NCBI RefSeq assembly: GCF_001705515.1 | Contig: NZ_MDJS01000003.1 | Location: forward strand, 620,001 to 684,000 | Source: Mucilaginibacter sp. PPCGB 2223 | GTDB lineage: Bacteria; Bacteroidota; Bacteroidia; Sphingobacteriales; Sphingobacteriaceae | Length of the DNA: 64,000 bases | Reading direction: 5' to 3' | In this document: positions 25,447 to 33,388 of the stretch, piece after piece | Layout of the letters: every line of letters starts with the position of its first letter | Position numbering within the stretch: position 1 is the first letter of the stretch | Translations under genes and position numbers: made by a program | Notes under the pieces: generated by a model | The model's database searches: none | What the model saw: only the letters and a program-made list of their open reading frames with translations | What the model was told of the DNA's origin: nothing

Positions 25447-26601
25447 TCAACCCAATGCCCGTTCAATATCTTTGATCAGGTATTCAGGCTCTTCCAACCC
25501 CACATACATCCTGATTAATTGATGGCGCGGGTTAGCGGCATTATAATCCGCAACCGGGATACCGGCTATGGATGGGATGATCAAACTTTCGTGCCCGCCC
25601 CAGGATACGGCCATTAAAATATGCTGTAGTTTATTGCAAAAAGCCTCGATGCTTTCCGCCGATGAGTTTTTCAGCGTAAAGCTGAACAGGCCGCCACAAC
25701 CCTTCATTTGTTTTTTGGCTAAGGCCGATTGCTTAAAGCCGGGATCAAACGGCCAGATCACTTTATCGATCTTGGAGTGATTTTTCAGCCAGGCTGTAAT
25801 CACTTTGGTACTTTCAAAACTCTTGTTTTGCCGCAAAGGCAGGGTGCGCAAGCCCCTGATGAGCAGCCAGGCCGAGTGCGGCGAAAGGATAGCACCAATG
25901 GCCATAAATTCAAGTTCGAAGATTTTCTTCAACATATCGCGTTTGCCGGTAACTACGCCGGCCACCACGTCCGAATGCCCGCCTATATATTTGGTTGCTG
26001 TTTGCATTACCAGGTCAATACCCAATTCGATAGGGCGCTGATAAAGCGGCCCGCAGTACGAGTTATCGATCATGGTAACAATGCCTCTCGATTTAGCCAG
26101 TTTGGCGATAGCTTCAATATCCTGCAATTCATAACTAAAAGTGTTCGGGCTTTCGAGATAGATCATCCGGGTGTTCTCCTGCAAGGCTTCTTCGAAGTTC
26201 TTAACCTCGGTGCCATCCACAAAAGTGCAGGTGACGCCGAATTTTGGCATGATATCGCGAAAGAGCCTGATCGTCCAACTGTAAGGATTTTCAACACAGA
26301 CAACGTGGTCGCCTTGTTTGAGCAGGGCCAATACCGGTATGCTGGTAGCTGCAACCCCGCTGCTGAAAACCAGTGCATCCTCGGCTCCATCCAAAGCGGC
26401 CAGTTTTTGGCGCAATATTTTCAGAGTAGGATTATCGCCGCGTGAGTAAAGTGTATGCTCGTATTCATCGGTCAAAGCATCGCGAAAAGCGGCAACCGAA
26501 TTAAAGGTAAAATTGCTGGTCTGGATAATAGGCGGCGATACCGCATTAAAATAGTTTTCGCGATCTTCGCCAAGCTCGTTTAGGATGTAGGAAATGTCCA
26601 T
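25447..26601 (-). CDS. Cys/Met-metabolism PLP-dependent enzyme (cystathionine gamma-synthase family)
   Basis: The 384-residue protein from the ATG at 26601 shows the family order: SPPIIQTSNFTF (about 22-33), YSRGDNPT with Y52 and R54 for phosphate binding, FSSGVAATSIPVLAL, VDG and DNSYCGPLYQRP. The PLP lysine K204 lies in QTATKYIGGHSDVV. It forms or breaks C-S bonds in trans-sulfuration, acting on homoserine or cysteine derivatives; whether it is a synthase, beta-lyase or gamma-lyase cannot be settled here. The small membrane-protein gene sits 15 bases upstream on the same strand. Confidence 0.9.
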   Translation of the reverse strand: MDISYILNELGEDRENYFNAVSPPIIQTSNFTFNSVAAFRDALTDEYEHTLYSRGDNPTLKILRQKLAALDGAEDALVFSSGVAATSIPVLALLKQGDHVVCVENPYSWTIRLFRDIMPKFGVTCTFVDGTEVKNFEEALQENTRMIYLESPNTFSYELQDIEAIAKLAKSRGIVTMIDNSYCGPLYQRPIELGIDLVMQTATKYIGGHSDVVAGVVTGKRDMLKKIFELEFMAIGAILSPHSAWLLIRGLRTLPLRQNKSFESTKVITAWLKNHSKIDKVIWPFDPGFKQSALAKKQMKGCGGLFSFTLKNSSAESIEAFCNKLQHILMAVSWGGHESLIIPSIAGIPVADYNAANPRHQLIRMYVGLEEPEYLIKDIERALG

Positions 26602-26616
26602 TGAATTATATTTCAA

Positions 26617-26964
26617 TTAATGTAACACCTTTGAAAGATACAATACCCCGATAGCCGGAAGTATCATGAAGATAAATATAAGGATCAGTTTAGCTTTTAG
26701 ATACTTTATTGGTTTTGATCGCATCATTTTGCGCACAATATTGAATGTAACTATCAGGAAGAAGCCATTATATATACCGATCTCAATAACAGGTAAAAGA
26801 AACTCTCTGAAGGGTGTAAAAGCGGATGTTTTATCTGCGGGTTCAGCTACTGTTTTCAAAAAATCAAAGTTTACGTATATCCATAACAGCAACGTTAAGC
26901 TTTCGAATATCAAAAAACAAAGAGCTGTCCACTTATAAACCTTTAGCCTTTTTTCAGAAATCAT
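26617..26964 (-). CDS. Small membrane protein, unknown
   Basis: The 115-residue product starts at the ATG at 26964, overlapping the end of the permease gene by 11 bases; an ATG at 27000 would add 12 residues and enlarge the overlap. It has three hydrophobic segments (about 12-32, 52-75, 88-108) with basic connectors (RKMMRSKPIKYLKAK). No family recognised. Its position between an amino-acid-type permease and a sulfur amino acid PLP enzyme suggests one transcript of three genes. Confidence 0.65.
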   Translation of the reverse strand: MISEKRLKVYKWTALCFLIFESLTLLLWIYVNFDFLKTVAEPADKTSAFTPFREFLLPVIEIGIYNGFFLIVTFNIVRKMMRSKPIKYLKAKLILIFIFMILPAIGVLYLSKVLH

Positions 26965-28288
26965 CTGCAGTTTTATCGCGTTTGTTATACGTACTTGCAT
27001 AATAGATCACCAATCCTACAGCAAATGTGCTTAAGCAAATTACTGCCGCAGACGGATTATTTACAAAAATATTAACGGTAACAAACCAGTAGCTCAGAAT
27101 AAAAATCAAAGGCACCCAAGGAAACCATTTAATGGTATAAATACCTGTACCATCCATCTGCTTCGTTTTTTTACGCAGGATAAAGATCGATAGCGCGGCG
27201 AGCGATAGCCCGATGGTATCAAAAAACATCACGTAATCCAGCATCTTGCGAAAGCTGTCGGCAAAAAACAAAATAACCAGGATGCTCAGTACAAAAAAGC
27301 TTACGCCAAACTCCTGCACCTGTGTTCTGGGGTTTACCTTGCGGAAGATGTAAGGCAAAATACCATCTTCGCTCATGGCATAATACACCCGTGGGTTGGC
27401 CATAACGTTTACATTGATATAAGCCAGCACCGAAGCAAACATCAGTATCGAGGCTATTTTAGAGCCGATACTGCCAAAAATAACCCCGGCCATAGTCGCT
27501 GCCAGGGTAGTAGTTTGTTGTAAGCCTCCCAAACCTAAAATTTTATAATACGAAAAATTGATCGAAAGGTAAAGCAGGATCACCACCGATATGCCAACCC
27601 TGATGCCTTTAGGGATGTTGGTTTTGGGTTCAATAATATCGCCGCCGAAGTTGATGGTTTGCTGGTAGCCTCCGTAAGTAAAAAATATAGGCACCAAACT
27701 TAAGCCCAATGCCGTTATCAGGCTGCCGCTGTGCAGGATGCCGGTTACCACTACATGGCTGTCATCGTGCATAAAAACTGCGGTGCATAATACGACGATA
27801 GCTAATACCTTAAACAACGTAAGCAGGTTTTGCGTGCGTGCGCTTACCTTGATGCCTAAAAATGCCAGCACATACAAAATGAGCACCGATGCCAGGGCTA
27901 CGATTTTTACCCATAAAGCTGTTTGCATATCAGCGGGTAGCAATACGGGGTTAATATAGTTAGCGCCGATGATGGCTACTACCGCTACAGACGCTGCGTT
28001 GCTGATGATCAATACCCAGTTGATCATAAAAGCAAAAGCCGGGTGATAGCAATAAGAGAACACTTTATAAAACCCACCGGCAGCCGGGTAACGCGCGCCA
28101 ATTTCGGCAAAAGTGAGCGCGCCGCAAAGCGTAACGATACCGCCGAATATCCAGGCGCCAAAAAATATCCAGGCGCTGCCTGCACGGACGGCAACTTCGC
28201 TGGGGTTGGCAAAAATACCCATACCGATCACCAGGCTTATGACGATCATGGTCAGGTCGAACCGGTTAAGCCTTGGCTTTATACTCAT
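26954..28288 (-). CDS. APC-family amino acid permease
   Basis: The 444-residue protein has about 12 membrane segments. The first helix carries the APC signature region VIGMGIFANPSEVAVRAGS (about residues 18-36), followed by WIFGGIVTLCGALTFAEIGA and a third helix with YPAAGGFYKV. These are the substrate-binding and gating elements of APC-superfamily antiporters and symporters for amino acids or polyamines. The downstream overlap with a small membrane protein and a Cys/Met PLP enzyme makes a sulfur amino acid or related substrate possible, but this is context only. Confidence 0.9.
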   Translation of the reverse strand: MSIKPRLNRFDLTMIVISLVIGMGIFANPSEVAVRAGSAWIFFGAWIFGGIVTLCGALTFAEIGARYPAAGGFYKVFSYCYHPAFAFMINWVLIISNAASVAVVAIIGANYINPVLLPADMQTALWVKIVALASVLILYVLAFLGIKVSARTQNLLTLFKVLAIVVLCTAVFMHDDSHVVVTGILHSGSLITALGLSLVPIFFTYGGYQQTINFGGDIIEPKTNIPKGIRVGISVVILLYLSINFSYYKILGLGGLQQTTTLAATMAGVIFGSIGSKIASILMFASVLAYINVNVMANPRVYYAMSEDGILPYIFRKVNPRTQVQEFGVSFFVLSILVILFFADSFRKMLDYVMFFDTIGLSLAALSIFILRKKTKQMDGTGIYTIKWFPWVPLIFILSYWFVTVNIFVNNPSAAVICLSTFAVGLVIYYASTYNKRDKTADDF

Positions 28289-28378
28289 GGTGTAAATTTG
28301 TTGAGGTCTGATTTATTTTTCTAAAATAAAATTTTAATTTTGAAGTAAGCGTCTACCCAAACTGACTGCGCTTAAAAG

Positions 28379-28990
28379 ATGAATTTTAAAAAGGTAAGTA
28401 TATTCATTTTCTTGCTTTTATCCCTAACTATTTTTAAACCGATGGCTGTTGGCCAGCAAACCCAACCTACAGGCCGCGATCTGAAAGTATTCAGGGAGCT
28501 TTTAGCCAATATCAACGCAACTTTTGTTCCGCCTGATGGGTTCGACGAGTTAAAACCCAACGCCAGCGATAAATTCTCCTGCAATTATGCTTTAAAACTA
28601 TCCGATGCCGATTTCGAGGTTCGTTTCCAGGTAAACTCTTTAAAAAGTGATTGGAAAAATTTTGAAAAAAATAAAGGCGATAAAATCAACCCCGACTCGC
28701 TGTACAGTAAAGTCGCCGCAACCGAGGTTAAAGCCCTGGCGGGCGACGGACGTGTTTTTTTACGCCCTGTGCCCCCCAGTTATTTGCAGCAATATAATGC
28801 CGACCTGGGGCGTTCGTATTTTTTTAGCCTTGCCGATTCGCCCGAAACCAATCATTACCAATATGGGCTAATGGTTGTGTTGCAAAAAAATCATTACGGC
28901 AATATATGTGTTGCCTGTTTTAGTAATGAGCGCGGGCCGGCTTTCTTCAAAAACATCAATAAGCTGAAGGATTGCATTAAATTTAACTAA
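28379..28990 (+). CDS. Secreted hypothetical protein
   Basis: A 203-residue product with a signal peptide (hydrophobic residues 7-22, then MAVGQQ). The mature part has no recognised motif; YALKLSDADFEVRFQVNSLK and GLMVVLQKNHYGNICVACFS look like strands of a mixed alpha/beta fold. It reads divergently from the permease gene with a 90-base gap. Coding is well supported by frame, composition and signal; function unknown. Confidence 0.7.
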   Translation: MNFKKVSIFIFLLLSLTIFKPMAVGQQTQPTGRDLKVFRELLANINATFVPPDGFDELKPNASDKFSCNYALKLSDADFEVRFQVNSLKSDWKNFEKNKGDKINPDSLYSKVAATEVKALAGDGRVFLRPVPPSYLQQYNADLGRSYFFSLADSPETNHYQYGLMVVLQKNHYGNICVACFSNERGPAFFKNINKLKDCIKFN

Positions 28991-29069
28991 GTTCGCCAGA
29001 GCTATCCTCAAAATTTGCGATATCAACACAATGTGGAGTATTATTGCCCCGTGCTTCGCTTAACACCTT

Positions 29070-29077
29070 TATATTTG
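29070..29077 (+). promoter_or_regulatory. TATATTTG -7 box ahead of parE
   Basis: A perfect TAnnTTTG box lies only four bases before the parE start codon. If used, it would give a nearly leaderless parE mRNA; no matching -33 TTG is spaced correctly. Confidence 0.45.
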
Positions 29078-29081
29078 TAAA

Positions 29082-30968
29082 ATGGCTGAAAATGTAAATT
29101 ATGATAATGACAGTATACGCTCGTTAGACTGGAAAGAGCACATCCGCCTGCGGCCCGGTATGTACATCGGTAAGTTAGGCGACGGTTCGGCTTATGACGA
29201 CGGCATATACGTGTTGCTGAAGGAGATTGTAGATAACTCGATAGATGAGTTTGTGATGGGAGCGGGCCGTACTATTGATATTAACATGAGCGACCAAAAG
29301 GTTGCCGTGCGCGATTATGGCCGGGGCATTCCCCTGGGTAAGGTGATCGATTGCGTATCCAAGATCAATACCGGTGGTAAATATGATAGCAAGGCATTTC
29401 AAAAATCAGTCGGCTTAAATGGTGTGGGTACCAAGGCGGTGAACGCTTTGTCGAACTCGTTTACCGTACAATCATACCGCGACGGGAAAACCAAAATTGC
29501 CGAGTTTGCCAAAGGTGAACTGGTTCGCGATGAGCCCGAAAAAGAAACTACACAACGTAACGGTACCGCCATCAACTTCACGCCCGACGATACCATCTTC
29601 CGCCATTACCACTTCATTCCGGAGTTTGTTGATAACATGATCTGGAACTATGTATACCTCAACTCGGGCCTTACCATCAATTTTAACGGTACAAAGTTCT
29701 TTTCAGAAAGAGGACTTTATGATCTGTTAAGCAAAAAAACCAACGTCGAAAATAACAGGTACCCGATCATCCATCTCAAAGGGCCCGATATCGAGATTGC
29801 CATGACGCACGGCCAGCAATACGGCGAGGAATATTACTCGTTTGTAAACGGCCAGCACACTACGCAGGGCGGTACGCACCAGGCAGCTTTCCGCGAAGCG
29901 GTGGTAAAAACCATCCGTGAATTTTATGATAAGGATTACGATGCCGCGGATATCCGTGCTTCTATTGTAGCTGCTATTGCCATTAAAGTACAGGAGCCGG
30001 TTTTCGAATCGCAAACCAAAACCAAGCTGGGTTCGCAAAGCGTCGGCCCGGACGGCCCTACGGTGCGGACATTTATAGGTGATTTTGTTAAGAAGGAACT
30101 GGATGATTACCTGCATAAGAACGCAGCTGTTGCCGAAGCGTTAAAAGCCCGGATATTACAGTCTGAACGTGAGCGTAAGGATATAGCCGGTATCAAAAAG
30201 CTCGCTAACGAACGCGCCAAAAAAGCATCACTGCATAACCGCAAACTGCGCGATTGCAAGATCCATTTCGACGATCAGCACGAGCGCAAACAGGAAACTA
30301 CGCTGTTCATTACCGAAGGTGATTCGGCCAGCGGTTCCATCACCCAATCGCGCGATGTGATGACACAGGCTGTATTCAGCTTAAAAGGCAAGCCGCTGAA
30401 TTGCTTCGGTTTAACCAAAAAGGTGGTGTACGAAAACGAGGAATTTAACCTGCTGCAGCATGCCTTGAATATTGAGGACGGTATCGAGAATGTGCGTTAC
30501 AACAATATCGTGATCGCAACCGATGCCGACGTCGATGGCATGCACATCCGCCTGCTGCTAATGACTTTCTTCCTGCAGTTTTTCCCCGACCTGGTGAAGG
30601 CCGGGCACGTATCCATCCTGCAAACGCCGCTATTCAGGGTACGTAACAAAAAGGAAACCATCTATTGCTATAGCGACGAAGAGCGCAGAAACGCTATCGC
30701 AAAATTAGGCAATAAGCCCGAGATAACCCGGTTTAAAGGTTTGGGTGAGATATCGCCCGAGGAGTTTGGCCTGTTTATCGGCAAGGATATCCGCCTCGAC
30801 CCGGTTATTTTAAAAGATGCCAACATCAAAGGCCTACTGGAATATTTTATGGGCAAGAACACGCCCGACAGGCAGTTACACATCGTAAATAACCTGCGTA
30901 TAGAAAAAGATGATGAAAGCATTAACCCGACTATCGCCGAATTGGATACATTGCCCGTAGCTGTTTAA
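29082..30968 (+). CDS. parE: DNA topoisomerase IV subunit B
   Basis: ParE is the ATPase and TOPRIM half of the type IIA topoisomerase that unlinks replicated chromosomes. The 628-residue protein has the short ParE length and the ParE-type opening HIRLRPGMYIGKLGDG. The GHKL ATPase has E48, D51 and N52 in KEIVDNSIDEF and the GLNGVGTKAVNALS lid (about residues 109-122). The TOPRIM region has TEGDSASGS (about 411-419) and TDADVDGMHIR (about 481-491). GyrB-type openings (VRKRPAMYIG) are absent. The partner parC is 2.4 kb downstream on the same strand, separated by four other units. Confidence 0.95.
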   Translation: MAENVNYDNDSIRSLDWKEHIRLRPGMYIGKLGDGSAYDDGIYVLLKEIVDNSIDEFVMGAGRTIDINMSDQKVAVRDYGRGIPLGKVIDCVSKINTGGKYDSKAFQKSVGLNGVGTKAVNALSNSFTVQSYRDGKTKIAEFAKGELVRDEPEKETTQRNGTAINFTPDDTIFRHYHFIPEFVDNMIWNYVYLNSGLTINFNGTKFFSERGLYDLLSKKTNVENNRYPIIHLKGPDIEIAMTHGQQYGEEYYSFVNGQHTTQGGTHQAAFREAVVKTIREFYDKDYDAADIRASIVAAIAIKVQEPVFESQTKTKLGSQSVGPDGPTVRTFIGDFVKKELDDYLHKNAAVAEALKARILQSERERKDIAGIKKLANERAKKASLHNRKLRDCKIHFDDQHERKQETTLFITEGDSASGSITQSRDVMTQAVFSLKGKPLNCFGLTKKVVYENEEFNLLQHALNIEDGIENVRYNNIVIATDADVDGMHIRLLLMTFFLQFFPDLVKAGHVSILQTPLFRVRNKKETIYCYSDEERRNAIAKLGNKPEITRFKGLGEISPEEFGLFIGKDIRLDPVILKDANIKGLLEYFMGKNTPDRQLHIVNNLRIEKDDESINPTIAELDTLPVAV

Positions 30969-31011
30969 ATACAGTAATTTATTTGTTATTTACAAAAAGT
31001 CCTTATATTGT

Positions 31012-31046
31012 ATCCCCTTGTTTTTTTAAGCAAGGGGATTTTTTTA
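31012..31046 (+). terminator. Terminator after parE
   Basis: ATCCCCTTG (31012-31020) pairs perfectly with CAAGGGGAT (31031-31039), followed by seven T. It separates parE from cdd. Confidence 0.9.
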
Positions 31047-31095
31047 TACATTTAAAAAAAGGACCCTCTCATTTGGAGGAGGCGACGAGAGGCTT

Positions 31096-31581
31096 ATGAC
31101 GAACAAAGAAATACGGATAGCGTTTGAAGAATACAACCATATCGACGAATTACCGCAACCGGATAAACAGCTTTGCCTTGAGGCCGTAAAGGCGATGAGC
31201 GGCTCACACTCGCCGTATTCAGAATTCAGGGTGGGGGCCGCATTACGATTAAAAAGCGGTAAAATACTCTATGGCAGCAACCAGGAAAATGTAGCCTATC
31301 CTTCGGGCCTTTGCGCCGAGCGCGTGGCTTTGTTTAACTGGAGCGCCAACCATGCCAGCGACCCTATCGACTGCATTGCTGTAACCGCGCATACGGATAA
31401 TTTCGAGTTATTAAAACCTGTAACGCCTTGCGGAGCCTGCCTGCAGGTATTTGCCGAGTGCGAGAACATACAGGGCCAGGCTATGGATGTGATATTATAT
31501 TGTCAGAAAGGACAAATATGGAAAACCAGCGGCGTGCAAAGTTTTTTACCCTTCCTGTTTTTTGAAGACCGCTTAAAATAA
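31096..31581 (+). CDS. cdd: Cytidine deaminase
   Basis: Cdd deaminates cytidine and deoxycytidine to uridine in pyrimidine salvage. The 161-residue product has the zinc-site set C73-A-E75 in SGLCAERVALF and PCGAC with C112 and C115, with the substrate-binding FRVGAAL region (about 44-50) upstream. Length fits the homotetrameric bacterial form. It lies between two terminators and is likely a single-gene unit; a small inverted pair CTCTC...GAGAG lies just before its start codon. Confidence 0.95.
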   Translation: MTNKEIRIAFEEYNHIDELPQPDKQLCLEAVKAMSGSHSPYSEFRVGAALRLKSGKILYGSNQENVAYPSGLCAERVALFNWSANHASDPIDCIAVTAHTDNFELLKPVTPCGACLQVFAECENIQGQAMDVILYCQKGQIWKTSGVQSFLPFLFFEDRLK

Positions 31582-31611
31582 AAAAGCGCCCGGTTACCCG
31601 CGCGCTTTTTT
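31581..31611. terminator. Bidirectional terminator between cdd and the NTF2-like gene
   Basis: AAAAAGCGC (31581-31589) pairs with GCGCTTTTT (31602-31610). The symmetric A and T tracts let it serve the convergent transcripts from both sides; the stem starts on the last base of the cdd stop codon. Confidence 0.85.
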
Positions 31612-31632
31612 CACCTTAAAACTAACCTATTT

Positions 31633-32064
31633 TTATTTAAACACTGAATAAACGTTTGTGATTTTCCAGCCATCAGTTGTGTTGGCCAAAGTTACATAGT
31701 TGGTGCGGGTAAAACCGGCATATTTCATATCAACCTTAACTACGGTCAGGTCGCTGTTGCTTTCTCTTACCGTGGTGGTGGTGGTACAGTCCTGGTCAAC
31801 ATTTTCGTTTTCCTGTACCGAACCCAGGATCTCGGCTTTGGTAAAGCTTAACATTTTTTTGCCGCGCAGCATAGTGAATTTTGCGTTGGCATCGATAACT
31901 ACTGCAAGGTCGTTTACCTGGCCATGTACCATGGCGTTTACATAGGTGTTAACAGCGTGGCTAACAGTTAACATTTCATTGTCGGCTTTAACAGGGTTTG
32001 CTTTTGCAGCGCCAAAGGTTACTACTAATATTAAAGCTAATGCGATTGTTTTTAGAGTTTTCAT
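31633..32064 (-). CDS. Secreted NTF2-like (putative lumazine-binding-type) protein
   Basis: The 143-residue product has a cleavable signal peptide (to about residue 22, FGAAKA) and an NTF2-like domain: VSHAVNTYVNAMVHGQVNDL opens the helical part and TNTTDG-like strands NYVTLANTTDGWKITNVYSV close the sheet. Such proteins bind small ligands or act as accessory domains; no catalytic residues are evident. Its promoter region carries an ACCGAC-N15-ACCGAG direct repeat (32185-32221) shared with the two LiaF-like genes, which suggests control by the LytTR regulator at 53890-54639. Confidence 0.75.
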   Translation of the reverse strand: MKTLKTIALALILVVTFGAAKANPVKADNEMLTVSHAVNTYVNAMVHGQVNDLAVVIDANAKFTMLRGKKMLSFTKAEILGSVQENENVDQDCTTTTTVRESNSDLTVVKVDMKYAGFTRTNYVTLANTTDGWKITNVYSVFK

Positions 32065-32184
32065 GATTTTTGAAATTTAGGATATCTATTAATTTTTGTT
32101 GTTGTTTTGATTATAAGACGTCCGGCAAAAAATAACGTTACACCAATTGCATCCGATTGAGCCGATTTAACAAACATTTAACAA

Positions 32185-32221
32185 ATAAACTCGGTAAACC
32201 ACGGATTTCCGTCGGTGAAAA
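32185..32221 (-). promoter_or_regulatory. Putative LytTR-type direct repeat, site 3
   Basis: On the minus strand ACCGAC (32216-32211) and ACCGAG (32195-32190) are 21 bases apart, each preceded by a pyrimidine-rich run (TTTTC and TTT). It lies about 125 bases upstream of the start codon at 32064. It is the same arrangement as at 50564 and 51846. Confidence 0.6.
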
Positions 32222-32271
32222 GGGATTAAATTTATTTTGCGTTAACACCTGCAGCACACTATATTTATTTT

Positions 32272-32784
32272 ATGGTTGATTTTACCGCCATCATACTCAA
32301 GTTTGGCGACCAGGGCGAGAAAACCGGCTGGCGCTATATCGATATACCTGCCGATATTGCGCAGCAACTAAAACCCAACAATAAAAAATCATTCCGCATA
32401 CGCGGAATGCTCGATGCCACCCCCATCAAAGGAATGGCCCTGATGCCCATGGGCGATGGTAATTTTATTTTGGCGTTAAAAGCCGATGTGCGCAAAGCGA
32501 TACATAAAGAAGAAGGCGCCATGGTGCGCCTGGTTATTGAAGAGGATACCGATTTTAAAATAGAGGTACCGGCCGATCTGCAGGAATGTTTTGACGACGA
32601 CCCCGAAGCCTTTGCCTTTTTTATGAGCCTGGCCAAAAGCCACCGCGATTATTTTGTAAAATGGATTGACGGTGCCAAAACCAACCCTACGCGCGAAAAG
32701 CGCATTATCCATACCATCAACGCGATGGCCCGCCGGATGGATTACGGGCAGATGATCAGGTCGTTGAAGAGAGAGAAGATGTGA
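32272..32784 (+). CDS. DUF1905 plus YdeI/OmpD-associated family protein
   Basis: The 170-residue soluble protein has an N-terminal DUF1905 beta-barrel (WRYIDIPADIAQQLKP, RIRGMLDATPIKGMALMPMG, about residues 20-65) and a C-terminal YdeI/OmdA helical segment (FAFFMSLAKSHRDYFVKWID and TREKRIIHTINAMARRMD). The combination is common and its biochemical role unknown. A second YdeI-type protein with a different N-terminus is at 60150-60767. The gene stop lies 13 bases before the left inverted repeat of the GIY-YIG unit. Confidence 0.88.
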   Translation: MVDFTAIILKFGDQGEKTGWRYIDIPADIAQQLKPNNKKSFRIRGMLDATPIKGMALMPMGDGNFILALKADVRKAIHKEEGAMVRLVIEEDTDFKIEVPADLQECFDDDPEAFAFFMSLAKSHRDYFVKWIDGAKTNPTREKRIIHTINAMARRMDYGQMIRSLKREKM

Positions 32785-32797
32785 GCTTAATCAAAAT

Positions 32798-33277
32798 TGT
32801 CATTTCGAGCGAGCACGGGCTGGCATTGTGCGCCGGGTGCGACGAGAAATCTTTACCGATAACCAGGCGAGCTATGCAGAGTACGTTATACGCATCGGAA
32901 TGAGAAACTACAACTTTTACGTGTACATCCTGACCAACCTGATAAAACCACATTATATGTTGGAGTTACTAATGATTTGAATGCCCGTTTATACCAACAC
33001 AAGGAAAGTGCCGGGACTAATAAATCGTTTACGGGTAAATACCATTGTTACCTATTAGTGTATTACGAGCATTTCACACATATCGATCATGCGATTGCCC
33101 GGGAGAAAGAGATAAAGAAATGGCGTCGTGAGAAGAAAGATAAACTAATAGAGTCTACCAATCCTGATCGGGTATTTCTCAATAAGGAAATAGGGAATGA
33201 GTAGCTGAAGGATGCGCTTGGTAAAGATCTCTCGTCGCGCTCACACACAGCCCGGGCATGCTCGCTCGAAATGACAG
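32798..33277 (+). mobile_element. Inverted-repeat unit carrying a GIY-YIG gene
   Basis: Inverted arms of about 55 bases flank the GIY-YIG gene: the left arm (32798-32855) opens with GTCATTTCGAGCGAGCA and ends GCGACGAGAAATCTTT; the right arm (33222-33277) is its reverse complement with a few changes. The same arm sequence type borders the short element at 43852-43956, which has no gene. This looks like a mobile or repeat-spreading unit with its own nuclease. Confidence 0.6.
32900..33204 (+). pseudogene. GIY-YIG nuclease gene with a one-base frameshift
   Basis: Frame 1 from the ATG at 32900 reads MRNYNFYVYILTN. It then loses frame: the codon at 32939-32940 has only two bases. From 32941 the next frame continues with DKTTLYVGVTNDLNARLYQH and runs to the stop at 33204. 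Together they give about 100 residues with the family features: VYILTN, LYVGVTND, an AR-x-x-QHK helix and a basic C-terminal AIAREKEIKKWRREKK. Single-domain GIY-YIG nucleases cut DNA and are often linked to repeats. The missing base is either a real inactivating deletion or a sequence error. Confidence 0.8.
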
Positions 33278-33388
33278 GTCTGGTTTATTTATTCACCTTT
33301 TACCCCGCAATGTGAATAAATTCCGCTGCTAAAATTTGTAGTTAAGCATTATCTTTACCCATCTGTTTTTATCGATTAAAGGTTAAGG

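Noticed and set aside
25729..26445. 238-codon plus-strand frame
   Set aside because: Antisense shadow of the Cys/Met PLP enzyme gene, which has clear catalytic motifs.
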